A DNA stretch of 13,157 nucleotides from Candidatus Aerophobota bacterium. GTDB lineage: Bacteria > Aerophobota > Aerophobia > Aerophobales > B3-G15. Shown here in pieces: positions 6,842 to 12,893 of the stretch. The position numbers and the translations under genes were made by a program. Location: assembly GCA_030607715.1 (NCBI GenBank), contig JAUWJM010000036.1:1-13157 (forward strand), given 5' to 3'. Position 1 is the stretch's first letter. Each line of letters begins with the position of its first letter. The notes below the pieces were generated by a model. That model saw nothing but the letters and a program-made list of their open reading frames with translations, was not told the origin of the DNA and did no database searches.

Positions 6842-7716
6842 TAAAAGCTGTATGGATAATTGTTATGCCTTTGATAGCCCTTGTTATTGGGGGGTTTTTC
6901 CTGGGCTTATCAAGAAAAGTAATTGCCAGAATCCAAAGAAGGTACGGTCCACCAATTTATCAACCAATTATTGATATTATTAAGCTAATTAATCAGGAAA
7001 GCATCTCTCATGGTAGAATATTTGATGTAGGTGTTATTTTATCTTTAGCCGGTTCAATAGTTTTAGTTCTTTTCATTCCCTTTGGTGGAATTGCTCCTCT
7101 TGCTACATCAGGTGATTTTCTTGTTGTCATTTATCTTATGCTTCTTGCACCGCTTGGGGTTGCTTTAAGTGGAGGAGAAGCAGCTAATCCAAATGTAAGT
7201 ATAGGTATATCTCGTAAGATGATGCTTGCTCTTGGATATGAGGTTCCCTTTCTTTTTGCTGTTCTGGCAGTTATGACCTTTTATAAAACCACCTCATTGG
7301 TTGAAGTGGTAAAAGCTCAACAAAGCTCTCTTTGGGGCCTAATTTATCTTCCTCTTCCTGCCATAGCTTATTTTATGATTCTACCGGCAATGCTGGAAAT
7401 AAGCCCTTTTGATATAGTCAGTGCACCTCAGGAGATTGCTTCAGGAACAGCAGTTGAGTATGGAGGAAAATACTTAGCCTTAACAACTATCCAGCATTCA
7501 TTGCATACATTTATTGTTATTGCACTTTTTGTTAATCTCTTTTTGGGTGGAGGAAACCCCCTTACCTTCTTTGTTAAAATGCTAATTGTATTTTTACTTG
7601 GTCTTTTTATCAATGCAGTTTTTCCGCGTTTAAGAATTGACCAGGCAATAAAGTACTGCTGGAAGTGGCCAGCTATACTGGCACTGGCAGGACTAATTAT
7701 AGCAAGAATAATTTAA
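6826..7716 (+). CDS. nuoH: NuoH/MbhM-like membrane anchor subunit
   Basis: 296 residues, about eight helices, the normal size for hydrogenase-type NuoH homologues (NuoH itself is about 325). Signatures: SRKVIARIQRRYGPPIYQPIIDIIKL (first cytosolic loop contacting the Fe-S arm), SGGEAANPNVSIGISRKMMLALGYEVP, and SPFDIVSAPQEIASGTAVEYGGKYLAL. It links the membrane ion channels to the peripheral NuoB/D module and carries the glutamates thought to couple redox to ion movement. Two starts are possible: ATG 6826, overlapping the previous gene by 16 bp, or ATG 6835 (MVIKAVW), which has GGAG at 6828-6831 but a short spacer. I lean to 6835. The NuoB-like gene follows after 9 bp. Confidence 0.93.
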   Translation: METMVIKAVWIIVMPLIALVIGGFFLGLSRKVIARIQRRYGPPIYQPIIDIIKLINQESISHGRIFDVGVILSLAGSIVLVLFIPFGGIAPLATSGDFLVVIYLMLLAPLGVALSGGEAANPNVSIGISRKMMLALGYEVPFLFAVLAVMTFYKTTSLVEVVKAQQSSLWGLIYLPLPAIAYFMILPAMLEISPFDIVSAPQEIASGTAVEYGGKYLALTTIQHSLHTFIVIALFVNLFLGGGNPLTFFVKMLIVFLLGLFINAVFPRLRIDQAIKYCWKWPAILALAGLIIARII

Positions 7717-7725
7717 GGAAAGAAT

Positions 7726-8286
7726 ATGGATAGAAATCAGATAAAAAAGTGGTTAAAAGTTCCAGACAAGATGGGTCAGAAATATTCGTTATGGGTAGTT
7801 TATTTTTGTACTGGATGCGGGATTATAGAGATTCCACCGGTTATAACCTCCAGATGGGATGCAGAAAGGTTTGGAATTATCCCCGTGGCTACTCCCAGAC
7901 AGGCTAATTTATTTTTAATTACAGGATATGTTTCAGTAAAAACTCTAAGAGCAATTATAAGAACTTATGAGCAGATGTCTGACCCAAAATATACTGTTGG
8001 TTTTGGTTCCTGCCCTATAAATGGTGGGATGTACTGGGACTCTTATAACACCATAAAACATCTGGATAAGTATATTCCTGTAGATGGTTGGATTGCTGGG
8101 TGTATGCCCAGGCCTGAAGCTGTATTCATTGCCATTACCCATCTTTGGACTATGATTGATAAAGGAATGGCAACTGGATATATAAAGTATAGAGAAAAAT
8201 ACAAATCCTATCGCAAAAATCAGGAAAAAGCATTGGGCAAACTGGAGTGGCCACCTTTATATCCATTAGGAGATAAAGATGAATGA
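7726..8286 (+). CDS. nuoB: NuoB-like 4Fe-4S subunit (MbhJ/MbxJ type)
   Basis: 186 residues. All four N2-type cluster ligands are present: Cys28 and Cys31 (YFCTGCGIIEIPP), Cys96 (GFGSCPINGGMY) and Cys126 (IAGCMPRPEAV). The first pair is spaced CxxC as in hydrogenase small subunits and Mbx/Mbs, not the tandem CC of complex I NuoB. The segment TPRQANLFLITGYVS (56-70) is the usual NuoB core. It holds the last cluster before the active site; in Mbs this cluster is reported to sit at the site of sulfane sulfur reduction. Residues from about 160 are a charged tail. AAGGAAAG just upstream of the ATG is a good ribosome site; it overlaps the next gene by 8 bp. Confidence 0.95.
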   Translation: MDRNQIKKWLKVPDKMGQKYSLWVVYFCTGCGIIEIPPVITSRWDAERFGIIPVATPRQANLFLITGYVSVKTLRAIIRTYEQMSDPKYTVGFGSCPINGGMYWDSYNTIKHLDKYIPVDGWIAGCMPRPEAVFIAITHLWTMIDKGMATGYIKYREKYKSYRKNQEKALGKLEWPPLYPLGDKDE

Positions 8287-8794
8287 ATCATTAAAAGAAG
8301 AGCTGGAATCAGGTTTTAAAAATGTGCTGGTAAATATTCTTGAAGATACAAGATTGGTTGTAACTGCTCCAAAAGATGAGGTTCTATCTATTTTGAGTTT
8401 TCTTAAAAATAAGGGATATAACCATTTAGCTCTTATCTCCTGTGTGGACTGGATTGAAAAAAAAGAATTTGAGCTGGTTTATGTTATCACTTCCTATTTA
8501 CAAAAGAATGATGAATATACAGGCAATGAGAGATTACATATATTTTTAAAGACAAGAATTTCCAGGAAAAACCCGGAATTTAAAACACTAATTCCCATTT
8601 TTAAGAATGCCGAACCTTACGAGCGGGAACTTCACGAGCTTTTTGGCATAAATTTTGAAGGTAATAAAAGACTAATCCCTCTTTTTTTAGAAAGGGATTA
8701 CAAGATACCTCCTTTTAGAAAGGATTTTGACACAAGAGAGTATGTTAAAGAGACCTTTGATAAAATTCCTTCTATTGAGGAACAAAAAGAATGA
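8279..8794 (+). CDS. nuoC: NuoC-like 30-kDa subunit (MbhK/MbxK type)
   Basis: 171 residues. The hallmark of the 30-kDa subunit is intact near the C-terminus: NAEPYERELHELFGINFEGNKRLIPLFLERDYKIPPFRKDF (about 117-157). The N-terminal half is a ferredoxin-like fold segment with DWIEKKEFELVYVITSY. It has no cofactor and helps to assemble the NuoB/NuoD interface. AGGAG at 8268-8272 precedes the ATG. The stop overlaps the NuoD-like start by 4 bp (ATGA). The subunit is separate from NuoD, unlike the fused NuoCD of some bacteria. Confidence 0.94.
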   Translation: MNESLKEELESGFKNVLVNILEDTRLVVTAPKDEVLSILSFLKNKGYNHLALISCVDWIEKKEFELVYVITSYLQKNDEYTGNERLHIFLKTRISRKNPEFKTLIPIFKNAEPYERELHELFGINFEGNKRLIPLFLERDYKIPPFRKDFDTREYVKETFDKIPSIEEQKE

Positions 8795-9888
8795 GAGAGC
8801 TTGAACTTTATTTTGGTCCCCAGCATCTGGGGATGGTGGGAAATCTTAGTATCACCCTGAAGGTGGAGGGTGACAGGATTTTAAAAGCCCAGGTCAATCC
8901 AGGGTATCTCCATAGAGGTTTTGAAAAATTGATGGAATACCGAACCTGGATACAGAATTTTCCTCTTGTTTGTAGAGTAAATGTAATAGAGCCGGATTCT
9001 ATGGAGATGGTGTATGCAATGGCAGTTGAAAAATTAGCAAAAATAGAAGTTCCAGAAAGAGCGAATTATATAAGGACTATTGTTCTGGAACTTGCTCGAT
9101 TAGGTTCCCATTTGTTTGGTTGCTGGGCTTATGCTAATATGCTTGGTTTTGATACAGTTGCTCAGTGGGCAATGTATCACAGAGATCTTGTTTTAGACCT
9201 TTTTGAAGAGATTACAGGTGCCAGAGTGTATCATATATATATCTGTCCTGGGGGGGTGAGACGTGATCTACCTGAGGGATTCAAAGAGAAGGTTTTAAAT
9301 ACATTGCATACCATAGGAGGCTGTATACCTGACTATGATGCCACATTTTTTAATAATCGTTTGTTTTATGAAAGGGCAAAAGGAATAGGAAAAATAACCA
9401 AAGAAGAAGCAAAAGAACTGGGAGCAACAGGTCAAATTTTAAGAGCAACAGGAGTAAAATTTGATATTAGAAAAGTTGAACCTTACGCTGCCTACAACAA
9501 AGTGGATTTTGAGATTCCTACAAGGGAAAATGGGGACGCATATTCCAGAGTCTGGATAATAAGGGATGAGATGATTCAAAGTGTTCATACTGTAATGCAA
9601 TGCTTGGAGAAAATACCAGAGGGTAAGGTCTATAACAAAGTTCCCAATCCATTCAAATGGAAGATACCAAAAGGAGAAGCTTATGTTAGGGTTGAATCTT
9701 CTCGTGGAGAATTGGGTCTTTATATGGTAAGCAATGGCGGGGATAAACCTTATCGGGTTCACTTTAGAACTCCTTCTTATCCGCATGGGCTGCTTGTTTT
9801 AGAAAAATTGTTGGAGAATGCAAGTATTGCTGATGTAGGCAATATTATGATAAGTTTATATGTAATTGCTCCGGAGATAGATAGATGA
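8791..9888 (+). CDS. nuoD: NuoD-like catalytic subunit without NiFe site (MbxL/MbsL type)
   Basis: 365 residues. Family motifs: YFGPQHLGMVGNL (7-19), NPGYLHRGFEKLMEYRTW (36-53) and the C-terminal EIDR (362-365). In group 4 [NiFe]-hydrogenases this subunit binds Ni-Fe through two CxxC pairs. Here the four positions are Asn64 and Glu67 (CRVNVIEPD, against RICGIC) and Ile359 and Glu362 (SLYVIAPEIDR, against DPCxxC), so no NiFe centre can form and hydrogen is not the product. The alignment at both ends resembles Mbx/Mbs and complex I. The substrate is unknown: sulfur or polysulfide, a quinone-like compound, or a purely structural role are possible. GPQH includes the His that in complex I lies near quinone. 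It overlaps both neighbours by 4 bp. Confidence 0.93.
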   Translation: MRELELYFGPQHLGMVGNLSITLKVEGDRILKAQVNPGYLHRGFEKLMEYRTWIQNFPLVCRVNVIEPDSMEMVYAMAVEKLAKIEVPERANYIRTIVLELARLGSHLFGCWAYANMLGFDTVAQWAMYHRDLVLDLFEEITGARVYHIYICPGGVRRDLPEGFKEKVLNTLHTIGGCIPDYDATFFNNRLFYERAKGIGKITKEEAKELGATGQILRATGVKFDIRKVEPYAAYNKVDFEIPTRENGDAYSRVWIIRDEMIQSVHTVMQCLEKIPEGKVYNKVPNPFKWKIPKGEAYVRVESSRGELGLYMVSNGGDKPYRVHFRTPSYPHGLLVLEKLLENASIADVGNIMISLYVIAPEIDR

Positions 9889-11756
9889 AAGAAAAATCAA
9901 AAATCAATGAAAAACATAGCCTTTTAAGTCCCTTTAAGGCAGTTAAGTATCTTTTTAAGAAGCCAGTAACTTTGAGATATCCTTTTGAATCCAAAGAGCC
10001 TTCACTAAGATACAGGGGTTTTCATCTCAATGACTGGGATAAATGCACTGGCTGTGGTAACTGCAAGGACATATGTCCAAATGAAGCAATTACTATGGTA
10101 GAAATTCCTGAAATAAAAGCCGAACCTGGAGAGAAAAATGAGCGCCCTCAGATTGATTATGGAAGATGTTGTTTTTGTGGTTTATGTGTGGATATATGCC
10201 CTCCTGGTTCTCTAAGACTTTCCAGGGATTATTTCCATATTCACTTTAAAACAAATACTTTTAACTTACTGGCAAAGGATGAAAAGACAGATAAAGAACA
10301 TTTTTTACCTGCAGATAAGTATTCTATATTTAAAGCAAGCCTGGAACACCGCAAGAAAGATAATGAGGGATTTGTATCCGACTTAGAATATTCATTATTT
10401 GAGCCAGAACGTGTGCCTATGCCCCAGGTTAAACCCGAGAAAAGAAAACTTTCCTTCATAGAGCAGGTTTTAGGTTACAGTAAGGAGGAGGCAAAGAAAG
10501 AGGCATCAAGGTGTCTTGAATGTAAACTATGTGAGGAGGCATGCCCAGCGCATTTAAAGATTTCCGATTACATAAGAGCCATTTATGAGGATAAGCCTGA
10601 GGAGTCTTTAAAAAAGATATTTGAGGATAATCCTATCCCTGCAATATGTGGAAGAATATGTATGAAACACTGTGAGGAAGCTTGCTCTTTAAGCATAAGA
10701 GGGGAAGCAGTATCTGTGAGATGGTTGAAGAGGTATGTCGCTGATAGTATTGAAGATTACAAGAAAACCTTGGAGCTTAAACCGGCTAAAGCTACCGGTA
10801 AGAAAGTTGCTGTTATAGGAGCAGGTCCAGGTGGTTTATCGGTAGCATATTTTTTAAGGCTTAAAGGTCACAATGCAGTTGTATTTGATTCTTTACCTGG
10901 TGGAGGAGGTATGATGCGCATAGGACCTCCACTTTACAGATTACCCATAGAAGCTATTGATAAGGATGTAAACTACATTGCTTCTTTAGGAGTTGAGTTT
11001 AGGTTCAATACTACTATAGGTAAAGACATTTTATTTGAGGATATTATGAAAGACTATGATGCAGTTTATTTAGGAATAGGAACCATTGTAAGTCGTTCAA
11101 CCAGAATTAAAAATTCTGAAAAATGCCTCTTAGCCCTTAATTTTTTAGAAGAGAACAAAATTGGAAAAGGTGTAAAAGTAGGTAAGCAAATTATTGTAAT
11201 AGGTGGTGGAAATGTAGCTATAGATGTAGCCAGAGAGGCATTAAGGGTTCAGCATATGCAATATCCTGGACAAAAAGTGATAACCAAAACTGTTTCTCTG
11301 GAAGATTGGGATGAGATGCCTGCAACAGAAGAGGAAATTGAAGATGCAAAAGCAGAAGGGATGCAGTTTAATCCTGCTTGGGGTCCAAAAGAAGTCAAGC
11401 TGGATGAGAAAGGTAAAGTTAAAGGACTTCTGTGTATGAAGGTAAAGTCAGTGTTCGATGAGAAGGGCAGGTTTCATCCTACTTTCTATGAAGAAAAAAA
11501 GACACTCTTAAAGGGGGATATGATAATTGAAGCAATAGGGCAAGCACCTGATTTCTCATTTATACCTGAGAAGCTCTTTAAGAGGCTTGAGTTTACTGAA
11601 AGAAAAAAAGTAAAAGTTGATGAAAATGGACAGACTTCCATACCTAAGGTTTTTGCTGGTGGTGATATTGTCAATTTAGATTTAGATGCAGTAACAGCTA
11701 TTGCCGATGCTAAAAAAGCTGCTGAGGGGATAGATCTTTATGTAAAGGGAAATTAA
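9885..11756 (+). CDS. Fusion of NuoI/MbhN-like ferredoxin with NfnL/GltD-like flavoprotein
   Basis: 623 residues, last gene of the operon. Domains: (1) about 40-115, NuoI/MbhN-like 2x[4Fe-4S], Cys54/57/60/64 and Cys95/98/101/105; (2) a linker of about 85 residues; (3) about 195-290, the Fer4_20 domain of GltD/NfnL/DPD proteins with Cys210/213/216/220 and Cys255/259/263/267 (CGRICMKHCEEAC); (4) FAD-binding Rossmann motif VIGAGPGGLSVAYFL (Gly312/314/317); (5) nucleotide-binding Rossmann VIGGGNVAIDVAREALR (440-442), and (6) the closing FAD motif AGGD (591-594). Predicted cofactors are four [4Fe-4S] clusters and FAD, with NAD(P) as substrate. The usual YRRS arginine pair of NADPH-binding relatives is absent (KTVSLEDWDEMPA, 468-480), so NAD versus NADP is open. 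It replaces the separate N subunit of Mbx and gives the complex its own pyridine-nucleotide module. Closest simple alternative: a misannotated GltD; the NuoI domain and context exclude that. Confidence 0.93.
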   Translation: MKEKSKINEKHSLLSPFKAVKYLFKKPVTLRYPFESKEPSLRYRGFHLNDWDKCTGCGNCKDICPNEAITMVEIPEIKAEPGEKNERPQIDYGRCCFCGLCVDICPPGSLRLSRDYFHIHFKTNTFNLLAKDEKTDKEHFLPADKYSIFKASLEHRKKDNEGFVSDLEYSLFEPERVPMPQVKPEKRKLSFIEQVLGYSKEEAKKEASRCLECKLCEEACPAHLKISDYIRAIYEDKPEESLKKIFEDNPIPAICGRICMKHCEEACSLSIRGEAVSVRWLKRYVADSIEDYKKTLELKPAKATGKKVAVIGAGPGGLSVAYFLRLKGHNAVVFDSLPGGGGMMRIGPPLYRLPIEAIDKDVNYIASLGVEFRFNTTIGKDILFEDIMKDYDAVYLGIGTIVSRSTRIKNSEKCLLALNFLEENKIGKGVKVGKQIIVIGGGNVAIDVAREALRVQHMQYPGQKVITKTVSLEDWDEMPATEEEIEDAKAEGMQFNPAWGPKEVKLDEKGKVKGLLCMKVKSVFDEKGRFHPTFYEEKKTLLKGDMIIEAIGQAPDFSFIPEKLFKRLEFTERKKVKVDENGQTSIPKVFAGGDIVNLDLDAVTAIADAKKAAEGIDLYVKGN

Positions 11757-11816
11757 AAAATTCTACAGAATAACAGCTAACTTAGACTAAAATTAAGATA
11801 CATCTCTTTTAATAAT

Positions 11817-12284
11817 CTAACTTTTCTCTTGAGGAGATATCCTTATCTCTGGTTTTAGGATTACCTTAGATTTTAGAGAATTAGATATAAAACAATTTCT
11901 TTCAGAAAGCTCTAACAAGCTCTGTGCTCTTTCTACATCATCATTGGAAACTACTAAGATCTCAGGTTTAACCTCTATCGTAGAAAACATAAATTCGTTT
12001 TCCACCCTTTCAAGAACTCCTCTGGCAGAGCTTTCATAACTTAACAATTCAAATTTCTTTTTTTCAGCATAATATAAAAATGTAGTCATCACGCAGATAT
12101 CAACTGAGGCAACCAATAAAGTCTCCGGTGTCCAAAGCCCGGGACGACCTTTAAACTCAGGTGGAGTGGATATTTCTATAGGAAGTTTGTCCTCAGAGGT
12201 AAGCAATCCCTTCCTACCTCCTGTCCATTTTATCCTTGTCTCATAGACAAATTGTTTACTTTTTACTTTAACCCTGGCACTCAC
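11817..12284 (-). CDS. OsmC/Ohr-family thiol peroxidase-like protein
   Basis: 155 residues, GTG start at 12284 with AGGAG at 12291-12295 (6-nt spacer). The family core is GRPGLWTPETLLVASVDICVMTTFLYYA (46-73) with the first redox Cys64, and the second redox Cys131 in SERNCFISNSLKSKVIL. OsmC/Ohr proteins are cytoplasmic dimers that reduce organic or fatty-acid hydroperoxides; some YhfA-like members have unclear substrates. Both cysteines are present, so peroxidase chemistry is plausible, but the subfamily cannot be set from sequence alone. It is convergent with the large operon, whose stop is 60 bp away. No convincing terminator hairpin was seen between them (11757-11816). Confidence 0.9.
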   Translation of the reverse strand: MSARVKVKSKQFVYETRIKWTGGRKGLLTSEDKLPIEISTPPEFKGRPGLWTPETLLVASVDICVMTTFLYYAEKKKFELLSYESSARGVLERVENEFMFSTIEVKPEILVVSNDDVERAQSLLELSERNCFISNSLKSKVILKPEIRISPQEKS

Positions 12285-12316
12285 TTTTTTCTCCTAATTT
12301 TAAAATCTCATTGCAA

Positions 12317-12345
12317 ATTATCCCATTTATAAAAATCCTTATAAT
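12317..12345 (-). promoter_or_regulatory. Possible promoter of the OsmC-family gene
   Basis: On the minus strand an extended -10, TGGGATAAT, has GATAAT at 12322-12317. A weak -35 (ATTATA) is at 12345-12340 with 17-bp spacing. A start about 26 nt before the GTG at 12284 would fit. The -35 is poor, so this is tentative. Confidence 0.3.
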
Positions 12346-12349
12346 CATC

Positions 12350-12466
12350 CTGGGAGACTGGTGAAAAACCCCAATATTGTAGCGGTCCGATTCATCGGAC
12401 CCGTTAACAAAGCGGGTTTCATAAATGAAACCTCTACAAAAAACCACTTTTTCACCACTCTCCTAG
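12350..12466. repeat. Nested palindromic element with inverted pair of GTAG-footed hairpins (BIME/MITE-like)
   Basis: The outer arms are CTGGGAGACTGGTGAAAAA (12350-12368) and its inverted copy (12448-12466), 17 of 19 positions matching. An inner inverted repeat follows: TTGTAGCGG (12377-12385) against CCTCTACAA (12431-12439), one mismatch. Within lie two 8-bp hairpins with 2-nt loops: GGTCCGAT-TC-ATCGGACC (12384-12401) and GGTTTCAT-AA-ATGAAACC (12415-12432). Read in opposite orientations these are two diverged copies of one unit: GTAG, one base, an 8-bp palindrome, then CCG. The stems differ at three positions, each change compensated on the other side. A GTAG foot plus hairpin in inverted pairs is the layout of REP/BIME elements mobilised by RAYT transposases; the long outer arms also suggest a MITE. 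No clear target-site duplication was seen. Confidence 0.75.
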
Positions 12467-12545
12467 TAATGTCAAAAGTTTTCTTATAGTTTTGTTTTAA
12501 ATCTCTTATTGAAAAGTGTTTCAGTGAAATTGACATATCTCCCCC

Positions 12546-12617
12546 CTGGTGGCACAGGCATCTTGCCTGTGGAAATCACAGGCTGGAAGCCTGTGCTACT
12601 GAATTCTGTGCTACCAG
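12546..12617. repeat. Second inverted-pair palindromic repeat (CACAGGC family)
   Basis: Two hairpins: CACAGGCA-TCT-TGCCTGTG (12553-12571) and CACAGGCT-GGA-AGCCTGTG (12577-12595), each an 8-bp perfect stem with a 3-nt loop. In opposite orientations they are copies of one unit with foot GTGG or GTAG directly next to the stem. The loop-closing pair is A-T in one and T-A in the other, again compensatory. The ends CTGGTGGCACAG (12546-12557) and CTGTGCTACCAG (12606-12617) are an inverted repeat with one mismatch; the right end is a third, truncated unit (GTAGCACAG on the minus strand). Repeats of this style are scattered in many bacterial genomes by my recollection; copy number here is unknown. Confidence 0.75.
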
Positions 12618-12644
12618 ATTGTGTCACCCTTTTATCTTTCATAT

Positions 12645-12893
12645 TTACCATAAAACTTTAATGCCATTACCTTCCCAAGTACTTTTAAATTCGACGTAAT
12701 CAAAAATGGCAAAATCTTGCTCAAGGGTATTCTCAAGTTCTTCTTCAATATTAAATCTGCTGCTTATCCTGTTATTTACTCCAAAATTGATGATATTTCC
12801 CGCAATAGCCACCTTTATCGTCATAAGCAATGAGTCCTTTGCCTTTTTTGCTTTTTCCTTCAATTTAAGGTAAAACTCCAGAGCAATCTTTTT
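12645..12893 (-). pseudogene. Remnant of a DUF89-family (ARMT1-like phosphatase) gene
   Basis: About 83 codons on the minus strand read ALEFYLKLKEKAKKAKDSLLMTIKVAIAGNIINFGVN and then FNIEEELENTLEQDFAIFDYVEFK. This matches the part of DUF89 proteins (usually about 280-300 residues) around the AIAGNIIDFG motif. The homology runs upstream of the TTG at 12863 to a stop at 12896-12894, so that TTG is not a true start. Downstream the frame closes (WEGNGIKVLW) where the family continues to its metal-binding DNAGE motif, which is absent. Both ends are therefore missing, and the fragment overlaps the end of the membrane-protein frame at 12865. It reads as a decayed internal fragment next to the repeat elements. 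DUF89 enzymes act as damage-control phosphatases; no activity is expected here. Confidence 0.65.

Noticed and set aside
8791..9888. Membrane-bound [NiFe]-hydrogenase (Mbh) large subunit
   Set aside because: All four Ni-Fe cysteines are replaced, so hydrogenase activity is not supported despite the Mbh-like operon.
9885..11756. Stand-alone glutamate synthase small subunit (GltD)
   Set aside because: It has an N-terminal NuoI-like two-cluster domain and is translationally coupled to the NuoD homologue; no GltB-like gene is present.
11757..11816. Bidirectional terminator between the convergent genes
   Set aside because: Only very weak AT pairings are visible; no GC-containing stem with a U-tract on either strand.
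12345..12536. 63-codon minus-strand frame with GGGGGAG just before its ATG
   Set aside because: More than half of it runs through the palindromic element, and the product resembles nothing I know. The Shine-Dalgarno-like run is too close to the ATG. A truncated older gene is possible but unsupported.
12350..12617. CRISPR array
   Set aside because: The repeats are palindromic, face each other in inverted pairs, differ in sequence and have no regular unique spacers.
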